Shown here: in pieces, positions 1 through 10,200 of the stretch
How positions within the stretch are numbered: position 1 is the first letter of the stretch
Layout: each line of letters starts with the position of its first letter
DNA from: an uncultured Anaerolineae bacterium
Lineage (GTDB): Bacteria > Chloroflexota > Anaerolineae > J036 > Brachytrichaceae
Assembly: GCA_938028725.1 (NCBI GenBank)
Contig: CALIMH010000007.1
Span: 115,483-179,482, forward strand
Reading direction: 5' to 3'
Length of the DNA stretch: 64,000 nucleotides
Notes under the pieces: generated by a model
Told to the model about the DNA's origin: nothing
The model's input: only the letters and a program-made list of their open reading frames with translations
The model's database searches: none
Made by a program: the position numbers and the translations under genes

Positions 1-1391
1 TGCTGCTCCAATTGCGCACGAGCTGCTTCGCTCCAAGTCAGCTTGTTTGCCGCCGCCAGCGGATTGGGTGCGTCTCTCAATTGGCCACTCGCTGCCACGT
101 TATCGAATGGCAAGAAGTTGAACACCAGCTCGTAGTAGCGATTGACGATCTTTTGGACCACGTACACCACACCGCTGTAGCCCATGAACGGCGTGCCCAA
201 CGCTCGGCGCACCACTGCGCCAGGGAAGGCAGCGTGAATGAAGTGCGTGGCCTTAGCCTGCGCCTCGGTTAGGTAGATTTTCTCGTTCAAGCTGCCGAAC
301 AGGAAAGCGGGCTGTTTGCGATGGAGTGTCTCGCGGATTTGGATATTGTCCATCTCGCCGGGTCGTCGGGGGCGTCCACTAGCGAAATGCAGCTTCATGC
401 CCAGCTCGTCTGCCAGCAAACGCACCAGCCCTTCGGTGTAGGTGCGCCCAGCCACCACAGCGAAATCGGTTGTGGCGAACCAGTCGCCTTGCGGCCCGCG
501 CCAAAGGTCCCATAATGGCGCGAGCGTGGTGCGCTTCTCGCGAGCGATGAAGGCCTCAGCTTGTTCGCGCGTGCCGAGCAGATCGCCTAGCTTCTGGATG
601 AACTCCGTGGTCTCGCGGATGCCCATTGGCGCAAACAGATAGGGCTTGCCGAGCGCCTGCGCCAGCGGTTCACCGAACTCGCGGTACATCACCACGTTCA
701 CGGCGCTGTGCGCCAGGCGCGGGGTGTCCTTCAAGGTCGCCTCGAAGGGATAGACCAGGTTCACCTTGCCGCCGGCGCCTTCGATCAAGCGCTTCAGCTC
801 GTGCAAATCCGCGGGGGAGTTGAAGCAGCCGTAGGTGGGGCCGATGATGTTGACCATGCGCGCAACCTCTGCCGGCGGTGGTGCAGCGCGATCACGGCCG
901 AAGCGCTCCCATAGCCACAGCAGCACGCGGTCGCGCCCCTCCCACTCATCGCCCTCTAGCGAGCGGCTCCAGAAGAACGGCACTGGTGGGTCGAGCCGGC
1001 TCAGCCAATCGCTGTGATCGGAGGAGATCATCTCGCTTTCGGCTGTGCTGACCACGATGATCTCCTTGTCCGGATGCTGTCGGCGCAGCGCCTCGACAGC
1101 GCGGCGGACAGCGCCAGCCGTGCCCAGCATGGTCACTTCCTGCTCGCGCATCACGCTGGGAGTGATGTTGTGGATGTGCGGGATGGCGTCGGTGTAGTCT
1201 GGCACGGCGGTAGCGACCAAGTTGAAGCAACCGATAGGCGCATCACAGATGAGGTGCACATCGGGCATGGTGCACATCGTCCACACGGCAGCCCAATAGC
1301 CGCTGGTGCTCTCCAGATCGCGGATCAGCTCGATCGGGGCGTGCTGCTTGCCGCCCGCAGGGACAGCTTGAAGCGTCTCCGGCAGCGTCAT
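1..1391 (-). CDS. bchZ: Chlorophyllide a reductase subunit Z (C-terminus cut by window edge)
   Basis: BchZ is one half of the nitrogenase-like catalytic component (BchYZ) of chlorophyllide a reductase, which reduces the C7-C8 bond of chlorin ring B during bacteriochlorophyll synthesis, with electrons from BchX. The frame is open from ATG 1391 to the left edge, 463 codons without a stop; the family is about 480-490 residues, so only a short tail is missing. The N-terminal motif DAPIGCFNL (Cys55) matches the cluster/active-site region that reads GPVGCENL in other BchZ proteins. A strong GAGGAGG lies just before the ATG, and the gap to bchY is 12 nt, so the two are one operon. BchB is a paralogue, but the sequence and pairing fit BchZ better. 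Confidence 0.9.
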   Translation of the reverse strand, partial: MTLPETLQAVPAGGKQHAPIELIRDLESTSGYWAAVWTMCTMPDVHLICDAPIGCFNLVATAVPDYTDAIPHIHNITPSVMREQEVTMLGTAGAVRRAVEALRRQHPDKEIIVVSTAESEMISSDHSDWLSRLDPPVPFFWSRSLEGDEWEGRDRVLLWLWERFGRDRAAPPPAEVARMVNIIGPTYGCFNSPADLHELKRLIEGAGGKVNLVYPFEATLKDTPRLAHSAVNVVMYREFGEPLAQALGKPYLFAPMGIRETTEFIQKLGDLLGTREQAEAFIAREKRTTLAPLWDLWRGPQGDWFATTDFAVVAGRTYTEGLVRLLADELGMKLHFASGRPRRPGEMDNIQIRETLHRKQPAFLFGSLNEKIYLTEAQAKATHFIHAAFPGAVVRRALGTPFMGYSGVVYVVQKIVNRYYELVFNFLPFDNVAASGQLRDAPNPLAAANKLTWSEAARAQLEQ

Positions 1392-1403
1392 GGTGTGGCC
1401 TCC

Positions 1404-2834
1404 TCAGTTGGCAGTGTCCACTGGCACAGGCGGCGGCGCGGGGCGCTCGCCCTCGAAGAACGCGCGCATCCACTCATAGCGTGGCGCGCGCTCCAGCGCC
1501 TCACGGATGAGCTGGATCGTGCCGGCCAATCCCGCGCTGAGGAAAAGCGGCCGCACACTGAGCATGTTGGTGTAATACATGGCGGGGATGCCGCGCTGCT
1601 TAGCTTCAGCGCTCAACGGCGTGGTCCCCAGCACCAAGTCGGGCCGATAGGTGTCCAGCGCGCGAATGTCTTGCTCCAGGGTCTTTTGATAAACCACTTC
1701 GCGCGTGCCGCGGGCGCGCAACCATGCCTCATCGGCGGCGGTGTGCACCGTCTTCTGGATGCTGGTGCTGATGTAGGGCACTTCTGCGCCGGCTTCCACC
1801 AGCAAGCGGGCGTAAAGCAGCTCGTTGCCTTCGTAGCCACACACGTGGATGCGCCCGCGCAGGGGGAACTGGCGGATGATCGCCTCGCACTTCTCGCGTT
1901 CCTCACGCGCCACCTGCTCCACTACAGCTGCGTCCAGCTTGAGCGCTGCGCCAATGGATTTGATCCAGTTGTAGCTGGCCTCTGGGCCGACCGGCGCGCC
2001 GCTGATGATCGGCACGCCCGCAGCGCGCAGCGTAGCGACGCTGCCCGTGTAGAAGGGATGCACTGCTGCGATCGCGCCCACCCGCCGCGCCACCTTGTAA
2101 TCCTCCAGGTTGCGCGATGGAAGATTGGCCAACAGGCCGCTGCCGATGCGCTTGAGCACTGCATCCACCGAGATCGGGTCGGCAGGGAAGACTTCGCCCA
2201 GCATGATCACCTTGCGGCGCATCTCCTCCTCATCGGCGTTGCTGCCGTCGTAGGTGAGCGGCTTCTCAACGCCAGCCTCGGTGACCTCGGTGCGCGGTGG
2301 CGCATAGCGCTTCAACAAGGCATTGATCGCCACGTCCTTGGCCTCGGGATGGGAGTGGATGGCATAGGCCGGCACGCGCACCAACACAACGTCCACACCA
2401 TTGATGGTGGGCGGCAGCATCTCCTCAGTCAGGCCGGCGGTCTCGGCCACGCATAGAGAGATCGCAGCCACCAGCTTGGTGCCGGGCGTCTTGCTCGCCT
2501 CGACACATGAGGCAATGGCAGCTTCGGCGACGTTGCCGGCTACCAGCTCCCTCGTGCCAAATGCTGGCGCGGCGATGCTCTTACGCGCGGCGTAAAAGTG
2601 CGTCACGAAGGTGAGGCCATACAGGCAGCCGGTGTCAGTGACCATGGCAATTTGCACGCCATCAATGCGGGTGAGCACGCGCAAACTGCCGAAAGCGGGG
2701 CACATGGTCTGCGGTGTCAAGTTGTGATCGGGCGACACGCTATGGCCGGTTTGGGCGCGCATGGCCTCGCTGTCGCCATTCTTGCGGACTTCGATAATCT
2801 CTGGCGTGATCCCCTTGGGCACACTCACGGACAT
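1404..2834 (-). CDS. bchY: Chlorophyllide a reductase subunit Y
   Basis: 476 residues, normal for the family. It partners BchZ in the catalytic BchYZ heterotetramer. Cys45 (in TMCPAFGSLRV), Cys70 (in DTGCLYGLTF) and Cys128 (in ISLCVAETAG) are in the positions expected for [4Fe-4S] ligands; the blocks CPAFGSLRV and YGLTFVTHFY are BchY hallmarks. I chose ATG 2834 because GAGGAGGG lies a few bases upstream; the open frame continues another 71 codons upstream without similarity. It is the first gene of bchYZ and no bchX lies on the visible side, so the reductase component is encoded elsewhere. A promoter-like TTGTCT-17-TATACT lies upstream. The 3-Cys pattern and context argue against BchN. Confidence 0.92.
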   Translation of the reverse strand: MSVSVPKGITPEIIEVRKNGDSEAMRAQTGHSVSPDHNLTPQTMCPAFGSLRVLTRIDGVQIAMVTDTGCLYGLTFVTHFYAARKSIAAPAFGTRELVAGNVAEAAIASCVEASKTPGTKLVAAISLCVAETAGLTEEMLPPTINGVDVVLVRVPAYAIHSHPEAKDVAINALLKRYAPPRTEVTEAGVEKPLTYDGSNADEEEMRRKVIMLGEVFPADPISVDAVLKRIGSGLLANLPSRNLEDYKVARRVGAIAAVHPFYTGSVATLRAAGVPIISGAPVGPEASYNWIKSIGAALKLDAAVVEQVAREEREKCEAIIRQFPLRGRIHVCGYEGNELLYARLLVEAGAEVPYISTSIQKTVHTAADEAWLRARGTREVVYQKTLEQDIRALDTYRPDLVLGTTPLSAEAKQRGIPAMYYTNMLSVRPLFLSAGLAGTIQLIREALERAPRYEWMRAFFEGERPAPPPVPVDTAN

Positions 2835-2892
2835 GAGATAGACCCTCCTCTCAACACCTGGCGCTGCGTTTGGCATTGCCGGTGTCAATTTA

Positions 2893-2921
2893 AGTATATC
2901 GGCCTCAGCCTGACCAGACAA
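2893..2921 (-). promoter_or_regulatory. Putative promoter of bchYZ
   Basis: On the minus strand a -35-like TTGTCT (2921-2916) is separated by exactly 17 nt from a -10 TATACT (2898-2893). This gives a leader of roughly 50 nt carrying the bchY Shine-Dalgarno. Assignment is by consensus only. Confidence 0.5.
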
Positions 2922-2981
2922 GCGCTGTCGCTCATCCCCTGGCTCACTGCTATCAGGATGTGCCTTAACCCGCCCATAAAG

Positions 2982-2987
2982 TAGAAT
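2982..2987 (+). promoter_or_regulatory. Putative -10 element of the ABC transporter operon
   Basis: TAGAAT lies 80 nt before the lipoprotein gene start, giving a leader of about 75 nt that ends in a good Shine-Dalgarno. No convincing -35 was seen at 16-18 nt. The 233-nt divergent region 2835-3067 holds this element and the bchY promoter and no gene; I saw no clear iron-box palindrome. Confidence 0.35.
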
Positions 2988-3067
2988 TAACGACGCCTCA
3001 GCAAGATTCAGCCTGGTGTTCTGAAGCACACCACACACTGCGACCAACTACTGAGGAGAAATCAACT

Positions 3068-4210
3068 ATGAAGCGTTTATCCGCACTGATCGCCAGCACC
3101 GCAGTTGCCCTCGCAGCTTGTGCTGCGCCGACTACGCCAGCTCCATCCGCCTCTCAACCGACCGCGTCGCCCACTCAAGCGCCGGCAGCGTCCGTCGCAG
3201 AGCCAACCAAGCCTCCGGCGGCCGAGCCGACTACGCCGCCGCCCACTGAGGTGCCGGCACCCAAGCCAGAGAAGCTCACCGTCTTGTGCACACCCCAAGA
3301 GGATTGGTGCCAAGCAATGACCAAAGCTTTCCAAGACAAGTTCGGCATTCAGACCAGCTACGTGCGCTTGTCCTCTGGTGAGGCGCTCGCCAAGCTGCGC
3401 GCGACAAAGGACAACCCCGAGTTCAGCGTGTGGTGGGGTGGGCCGGCGGACACCTACATCGCCGCTGCCACGGAGGGATTGCTTGAGCCTTACATCTCGC
3501 CCAACGCTGCCCAAATCCCCGACGCGCAGAAAGACCCGAACGGCCTGTGGACCGGCGTATACGTCGGCGCGCTGGGCTTCTGCTCCAACAAGAACGTGCT
3601 CAGCCAGCTCGGTGTCGAGAAGCCGAAGTCTTGGGAAGACCTGCTCAATCCCAAGCTGAAGGGCCAGGTAGCCATGGCGCATCCGGCCAGCTCCGGCACC
3701 GCCTACACTGCTGTGTGGACACAAGTTGCCCGCTTGGGCAGCGTGGATGCTGCGTTTGAGTATCTCAATAAACTGCACCAAAACATCTTGCAATACACCA
3801 AGAGCGGCTCAGCACCAGGCCAAATGGCCGGGCGCGGTGAGGTGGCAGTCTCGGTCATCTTCTCGCACGACTGCGTGAAGTTCGCCGATGAGGGCATGGA
3901 CATGCTCGAGGTGTCGTTCCCAGAGGAGGGCACCGGCTACGAGATCGGTGGCGTGGCGCTGATCAAGGGCGCGCCAGAGCCTGAGGCCGCGAAGATGTGG
4001 ATTGACTGGGTGCTCACTGCCGAAGCGCAGGAGATCGGCCCAACGGTCAAGTCCTACCAACTGCCTACTAACCCCAACGCCAAAGTCTCTGAGCGCTCGG
4101 TCAAGCTGTCTGAGGTGAAGCTGGTGGACTACAACTTCACCGAGGCTGGGAAGAGCCGCAAGGAGATCACCAAACGCTTCGAGGACGAGATCACAGTTGC
4201 GCCCAAGTGA
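3068..4210 (+). CDS. ABC transporter substrate-binding lipoprotein, ferric-iron (FbpA/FutA) type
   Basis: 380 residues. A lipoprotein signal ends in LAAC with Cys18 as the lipidated residue, followed by a Pro/Thr/Ala-rich linker (about 19-70) and a periplasmic-binding-protein fold of the ferric-iron/spermidine class. GAGGAG 9 nt before ATG 3068 fixes the start. It captures substrate outside the membrane and passes it to the permease and ATPase encoded next. The tail contains DYNF, common in FbpA/AfuA-type proteins, but binding residues cannot be fixed by eye, so phosphonate, thiamine or polyamine remain possible. Position opposite bchYZ would suit supply of iron for Fe-S-dependent pigment synthesis; that is inference. 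Confidence 0.85.
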   Translation: MKRLSALIASTAVALAACAAPTTPAPSASQPTASPTQAPAASVAEPTKPPAAEPTTPPPTEVPAPKPEKLTVLCTPQEDWCQAMTKAFQDKFGIQTSYVRLSSGEALAKLRATKDNPEFSVWWGGPADTYIAAATEGLLEPYISPNAAQIPDAQKDPNGLWTGVYVGALGFCSNKNVLSQLGVEKPKSWEDLLNPKLKGQVAMAHPASSGTAYTAVWTQVARLGSVDAAFEYLNKLHQNILQYTKSGSAPGQMAGRGEVAVSVIFSHDCVKFADEGMDMLEVSFPEEGTGYEIGGVALIKGAPEPEAAKMWIDWVLTAEAQEIGPTVKSYQLPTNPNAKVSERSVKLSEVKLVDYNFTEAGKSRKEITKRFEDEITVAPK

Positions 4211-4286
4211 GCGCAGATCAGGTGCGCTGCGCAGCGTTCGGCATAGGCTGACCGCTGCGCAGCGTCTTGAGCGCCTGACTTTATCC

Positions 4287-6059
4287 GTGTCCCAAACGCT
4301 CGCATCCCCTGCTCGGCCCTTCCCTTGGCAGCGCGCCTGGCGCGAGTATCGCGCTATGACACGTGATCCGGCGCTGCTGATCGCCCTGCTCATTGCAACG
4401 TTGTTCGTCCTCATCGCTGTAGTGTATCCGCTTGCAGCGACGCTCGTGCAGGCCGTCTCGCCTGAAGGTGCTCGCGTGCTGGGGGATGTGCTCGGCCGAC
4501 CGGTCTACCATCGCATCATCCTCAACACGTTGGTCATGGGGCTGGTGGTGGCGGCGATCGGCACGGCGGTGGGCTTTCTTTTCGCCTACGTGCAGGTGAG
4601 GCTAGCGGCGCCGGCTTGGCTCAAACGCTTGATTCACCTGGTGGCGCTTGTGCCAGTGGTGAGCCCGCCGTTTGCCGTCGCGATCGCCATCATCGTGCTG
4701 TTTGGGCGCAGTGGCTTCATCACCAGCCAGCTGTTGGGGCTGCGCCCCGATATCTACGGCCTGCCCGGCTTGACGCTCGCGATGACGCTGTCGTTCTTCA
4801 CGGTAGCCTATTTGAATTTGGCAGGGCTGATGCGGGGTTTGGACCCGGCGCTGGATGAAGCGGCGACCAACCTGGGTGCCAGCAAGTGGCACGTCTTCCG
4901 CACGGTCACGCTGCCGTTGCTTGTGCCCGGCATCGCCGGCTCGTTCCTGCTGCTGTTCGTCGAGGCCATCGCTGACCTGAGCAACCCGCTGGTATTAGGC
5001 GGCAACTACACAGTGCTGGCCGCGCGGCTATATCTCGCCATTGTCGGCGAATACGACATCACCACCGGCGCTGCGCTCTCGCTCGTGCTGCTGGTGCCCT
5101 CGGTGGTGCTGTATTTTGTGCAGTTGTGGCTAGCGTCGCGCGCTTCGGTGGTGACCGTCACCGGCAAGCCTAGCGGCCGGCTGCAATTGATCGCCGACCG
5201 CCGTGTGGTTATCCCGCTCATCAGCGCAGCGCTGCTGATCACGGCGCTGGTGGCGTTGATCTACCTCACCATCCTAGCCGGGGCTTTCACCGTCTCGCTT
5301 GGCGCCAACAACGCCTTCACCTGGCGCAACTTCGAGTTCGTGCTGCTGGGCTACGGCTCAAAGGCGATGAGCGACACCACCACCATGTCCATGATCGCTA
5401 CGCTGGTTGCTGGGCTGCTGAGCATGGTGATCGCGTTTTTGGTGGTGCGCGGCAAGTTCCCAGGCCGCTCGGCGCTTGACCTGGGCACCATGCTGGGCAT
5501 CGCCGTGCCCGGCACGATCTTCGGCATCGGCTACCTGCTGGCGTTCAACAAGCCCACCACCCTCCTCGGGGTGACGTTGCTGCCCAAGCTGACCGGCGGG
5601 GCGGCCATCCTCGGCGGCGCGCTGGCCATCGTGATGGTGTATGTCATCCGCTCGGCGCCGGCCGGCCTGCGCGCCGGCGTGTCGGCGCTGCAGCAAATTG
5701 ACCCCGCTATTGAGGAGGCGTCTATCTCCATTGGCGCAGACCAAGCAGTCACCTTTCGGCGCATCACGCTGCCTCTGATCCGCCCAGCGCTGCTCACGGC
5801 GATGATCTACGCCTTCGCCCGCTCCATGACCACGGTGAGCGCAATCCTGTTCCTCACCACACCGCAGACGCGCATCATGACTCAGCAAATCTTGAACGAG
5901 ACGGAAGCCGGCCGTTTTGGCAACGCCTTCGCCTACGTCACGGTGCTGATCGCGATCGTGCTGCTTGTCATCGGCGCGCTGTTTGCGCTGATCGGCAATC
6001 GCAGCGGCGCTGAGCGCGACACAGTGCTCGCACAGCCACCCTCCGCCTCTCAGCTATGA
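4287..6059 (+). CDS. ABC transporter permease, fused two-domain FbpB type
   Basis: 590 residues from GTG 4287. Two homologous permease halves lie in one chain, as in FbpB/SfuB. Each half has an EAA-type coupling loop: DEAATNLGASKWHVFRTVTL in the first and EEASISIGADQAVTFRRITL in the second. About 12 membrane segments are visible. The start is uncertain: the frame is open from TTG 4197, which would overlap the upstream gene by 14 nt; GTG 4287 and ATG 4356 (just before the first membrane segment) are alternatives. The 76 nt after the upstream gene carry a repeated GCTGCGCAGC, perhaps an intercistronic hairpin. The 3' end overlaps the ATPase gene by 4 nt (ATGA), implying coupled translation. Confidence 0.88.
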   Translation: MSQTLASPARPFPWQRAWREYRAMTRDPALLIALLIATLFVLIAVVYPLAATLVQAVSPEGARVLGDVLGRPVYHRIILNTLVMGLVVAAIGTAVGFLFAYVQVRLAAPAWLKRLIHLVALVPVVSPPFAVAIAIIVLFGRSGFITSQLLGLRPDIYGLPGLTLAMTLSFFTVAYLNLAGLMRGLDPALDEAATNLGASKWHVFRTVTLPLLVPGIAGSFLLLFVEAIADLSNPLVLGGNYTVLAARLYLAIVGEYDITTGAALSLVLLVPSVVLYFVQLWLASRASVVTVTGKPSGRLQLIADRRVVIPLISAALLITALVALIYLTILAGAFTVSLGANNAFTWRNFEFVLLGYGSKAMSDTTTMSMIATLVAGLLSMVIAFLVVRGKFPGRSALDLGTMLGIAVPGTIFGIGYLLAFNKPTTLLGVTLLPKLTGGAAILGGALAIVMVYVIRSAPAGLRAGVSALQQIDPAIEEASISIGADQAVTFRRITLPLIRPALLTAMIYAFARSMTTVSAILFLTTPQTRIMTQQILNETEAGRFGNAFAYVTVLIAIVLLVIGALFALIGNRSGAERDTVLAQPPSASQL

Positions 6060-7156
6060 CAGAAGCTCACTCCCTCGTGCTCGAAGCGGTCACCAAAGTG
6101 TTCGAGACGCCCGAAGGCCGCCTGGTCACAGCGGTGGACCACGTGTCGCTGACGATTGGCCAGGGCGAATTCGTCACGCTGCTTGGCCCTTCGGGCTGCG
6201 GCAAAACCACTACGTTGCGATTGATCGCCGGCTTCGAGTTTCCCAACTCTGGGCGCATTCTGCTGGACGGCAAGGACATTGCCCACACACCGCCGAACAA
6301 GCGGGAAATGGCTATGGTCTTCCAGTCATACGCGCTCTTTCCGCACCTGACTGTGTTTGAGAACATCGCCTACGGCTTGCAACTGCGGCGCAAGAGCAAA
6401 GCGGAGATCACACGCATCGTGCATGAGATGATGGAATTGGTGAACCTGACCGGCTTGGAACACCGCCGCCCCACCGCACTATCCGGCGGCCAACAACAAC
6501 GCGTGGCGCTAGCGCGCGCGATGGCCGTGCAACCGAAGGTGCTGCTGTTCGACGAGCCGCTCTCCAACCTCGACGCTAAGCTGCGGGTGGCGCTGCGCTC
6601 GGAGATTCGCCAGTTGCAAAAGCGGCTGGGTATCACCAGCGTCTACGTCACCCACGACCAAGCCGAGGCGATGAGCTTGTCGGACCGTATCGTAGTGATG
6701 AACAACGGCCGCGTGGAGCAGGTGAGCACGCCAGCAGCGCTATATACTCGCCCTGCCACCCGCTTTGTGGCGGACTTCATCGGCCGGGCCAACTTCATCA
6801 ACGTGCAGGTCTCCGCAGTGCGCGATGGCCACGCGCTGATCCACCTCTGGGGTCACGAGATGGCGGTGCCGGCGCACGAGGCCGTGCGCCCAGGCCCGGC
6901 GACGCTCATGCTGCGGCCGGAGGCGATCCGGGCCAGCCGCGATGGCGGGGAGTGCTGCGGCTGCTTCACAGGCCGTGTGCGCTCCGCCACCATCCTGGGC
7001 AACAGCATGGAATACGAGATCGAAACCCATGGCCAAGCCATCAGCGTGAGCGACACCAGCACCATCTGGGGCGGGATGCTCGCCGAAGGCGATGCGATCC
7101 GCTGGGACTTCGCGCCGGAGCGGGGATTCGTGATGCCGCCGGAGCACCAGGGGTAG
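6056..7156 (+). CDS. ABC transporter ATP-binding protein, FbpC/PotA type
   Basis: 366 residues. Walker A GPSGCGKTT (44-52), signature LSGGQQQR (142-149), Walker B KVLLFDEP (161-168) and a switch histidine in VTHDQAEAMS are all present. A C-terminal TOBE-like regulatory region of about 110 residues follows, as in iron and polyamine importers. It hydrolyses ATP on the cytoplasmic face to drive import through the preceding permease. Its ATG overlaps the permease stop (ATGA). It is the last gene of the three-gene operon and converges on the giant surface protein gene; the 48 nt between them hold no clear terminator. Confidence 0.92.
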   Translation: MTEAHSLVLEAVTKVFETPEGRLVTAVDHVSLTIGQGEFVTLLGPSGCGKTTTLRLIAGFEFPNSGRILLDGKDIAHTPPNKREMAMVFQSYALFPHLTVFENIAYGLQLRRKSKAEITRIVHEMMELVNLTGLEHRRPTALSGGQQQRVALARAMAVQPKVLLFDEPLSNLDAKLRVALRSEIRQLQKRLGITSVYVTHDQAEAMSLSDRIVVMNNGRVEQVSTPAALYTRPATRFVADFIGRANFINVQVSAVRDGHALIHLWGHEMAVPAHEAVRPGPATLMLRPEAIRASRDGGECCGCFTGRVRSATILGNSMEYEIETHGQAISVSDTSTIWGGMLAEGDAIRWDFAPERGFVMPPEHQG

Positions 7157-7204
7157 GCAGCCGGACTTCCCCTCGCCCACCCCTCGGCTCTCCCCAGCTT
7201 TGCA

Positions 7205-10200
7205 CTACGGGTCTTTGCGCGCAACCGGCACGAAGATGCGATATTCCACCTGCACTGCCACGCTGTTGGAAGCCACAACCGCCGGATAGGTGGATGAGGT
7301 CACGGTGGCCGCGTTGGTTAACACCAAGCCGGCAGTGACCGGCGCGGTGACCACGATCTGGATGGGCGGCGCAGCGCCGACGCCAAGCGTCGGCCTCGTG
7401 CAGGTCACGGTCAGTGCCGATTCGCTGCACGTCCAGCCGAATCCTAGCGCGCTCACAAAGCCCACCCCCGCCGGCAGGGCGTCGGTGACAGTGATGTCGC
7501 TGGCGGTGTTCGGGCCGAGGTTAGTCACTGCCAAGGTGTAGGTGAACACGCCGCCAGGGGCTACTGCGCCGGAGATCGGGCTAGCCGTGTTCACTCCCTT
7601 GTTTATCACCAAGTGTGACACCGGCGTGAACACGGTAGCGCTGTTGTCGGCCGGGTCCACTTCAGCTTGGTCGGCGCTGGCCGTGGCTGTGTTGGTGATC
7701 ACGCCAACCGAAGAGGTGCTGACCTTGTAGATCATCACTGCCGTGCCGAGCGGGTTGAGCGAGGCCAAGGTGAACGTCACGCCGTTCGCGCTGCTGCTCT
7801 GCAACGACACTCCGGCGGATAGCCCAGACACGCCTACAAACGCCGCCCCGCTGCCCTGGAAGACGTCCGTGATCACCACACTGGTGGCAACGTTGGCGCC
7901 TAGGTTCTTGACCGTGACTACGTAGAACACATCCTGGCCCGGCAACGCCGGCGAGGGCGTGGCGAACTTTGTCACTCGCAAGTTGATGGCTGCCGTCACC
8001 GGGGTAGTGATGGTGAACACATTGTCGGCGGGGTTGGCGTCCACATCCCCGGACGCCACCTGCACGGTGTTCGTGAATATCCCGCTTACCGGCGCGGTGG
8101 CCGTGAACACCAGCGTGGTGGACGCGCCGGCCGGCAAGCCGCTCAAACTAAACACAGCCTGGGTGAAGGTGCTACTGCTCAGCACAAAGCCGCCGCTGTT
8201 GACTACGCCGCCGAAGATCGCGTCGCCGTCTAGAGCGTCGGTCAGAACAATCCCGCTGGCCGGCGCGAAGGGGCTGAGATTGGTCACAACCACGGTGTAG
8301 GTGACGGGTTGGCCGGCCAGAGCCGGAACCGGCTGCGCCGACTTGCTCACGGCCAGATCGGGCAGCTCACGCTCGAACGCGCCGAGGTCGCAGGCCAGCC
8401 CCTGCGGGCGGGGGATGCCACGCTGGTCGTCGCTTGCGCCGCACGCGCTGGCCGCGTTGATCGCCGGGCTGCCGAGCGAAAGAGCGTGGTTGAGCGTCGG
8501 TCCGCCGTTGAGCGCCAACGGCTGCAGGAGCGGGTCGGTGTTCAAGATGGCAACGCCGCATGTGCCGTCGCTCGACAGCGAATTCCCCACGCTGGCGAGC
8601 AATGTGTCGCAGTTGCCGCCGCCGTTGTAAGCCAGCAGCGTCGCCGCGACCTGCACCTGCGACCCACTGGACACGCTCACGCCCACGCCGCCGGTGTTGC
8701 TGGCGACCGTGGTGTGGGTGAGATACGCCGTTACCCCCACGCTGCTCAGACCACTGCCATTTGGCGCGCTGTTGCCGCTGAACGTGCTGTTGATGCTCTC
8801 TAGACCGGCAACGTTGTAAGTTCCACCGCCGAAGCTGGAGGCTGTGTTGCTGACCAGCGCGCTATAGGCGAGTTTTGCCTGGCCACCGTTGTAGAGGCCG
8901 CCGCCCAGGGCCGCACTATTGCTGCGCAGCGTGCTGCTGATGCTTTCGAGCATCCCGCCAGTGCCGTTGTGTGCGCCGCCGCCGGCGCCAGGCACAACGT
9001 TGCCCACAACGGCGCTGCGTTCTACCTGCAAGCGCCCCTCGTTGAACACACCGCCGCCGTTGGTCGCGCTATTGCCCTCGATCACCGTGTCCAGGAAGGC
9101 AAGGCGACCTGCGGCGCTGTTGTATGCGCCGCCGCCTCGATCGCCAGCCTGGTTATCGCCGATCAAGCTTGAGCGGACGAGCGCGTCGCCGCTGTTGTTG
9201 TAGATACCTCCGCCGTCTTTGGAGTTCGGGCCGGTGTAAAAGGCGCGGTTGAGGCGCACAACGCTGTTATACATGTGTGCGCTAGTCGCTTCGTTGTCCC
9301 ATCCTCCGCCGCGGCCGGCGGTGTTGCTCAGCACTTGCGTCCCGCTGATAAAAGCGCTCTGTCCAACGGTATTTATGCCGCCACCAGCGCCGAAAGTGGA
9401 GGCGGTTGCCGTGTTGCTCACCACCAGCGCGTTTGTCATCGTCAACGCGCCGTAGCTGGCCACCCCGCCTCCAATCGCAGACCCACCTTGCGCAAGGTTG
9501 TAGCTGACCTCGGCGTCCTCCAGCACTACAACCTTCGCTTCGATGCCGCCACCGCTCGCACTGCCAAAGACGCTGGAGTCGCCTCGCGCGGTGTTGCTCA
9601 CCACACGGCTCTCGCGCACGACAAGCCGCGAGCTGCCTCCCAACAGCTCTGTGCTGGCAATGCCGCCGCCGTTGGCGCGGAAGCCGTCAGCAGTGTTTGC
9701 CTCCACCAACACCTGGGTCAGCGTGAGCGCGCTGTTCACGCCGTAGATGCCTCCGCCCCTTGCTTGCGCCGACACACTCGCGCTGTCCCTCACCACGCGG
9801 TTGCCCTCCACCACCGTGTCGGTGAAGTAGCCGGTGCCGCTGATCCACACGCCGCCGCCGGCGACATTGATGTTGAGCGACCTCGCTTCGTTGCCGCTGA
9901 TCTCTCCACCCTCGACGTGCAACGAGTCCGCCTGTTGATAGATGCCGCCGCCGCCAGGTGGAGGCGGCGGCGTCGCTGTCCCGCTCACCAGCGCTCGATT
10001 GCTCAGCACGTCGGTGTTGCTCAGCACCAGATTGCCGCTGCTCCAAATCCCGCCGCCGCTCGCAGGCTGGCTCACGAACGCCCCTGCCGTGTTGCTCAAT
10101 ACGACGCTGTCCTCCAGGCGCAGCTCGACCACTGCCTGGCTATGGATGCCGCCGCCGTCTCCCTCCGCTTGGTTGAAGGCGATCAGGCTGTTCGAGATCA

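Noticed and set aside
1014..2456. Long plus-strand open frame (480 codons) across bchZ and bchY
   Set aside because: It is antisense to two clear bch genes. Its translation has no recognisable motifs and is caused by GC-rich codon bias.
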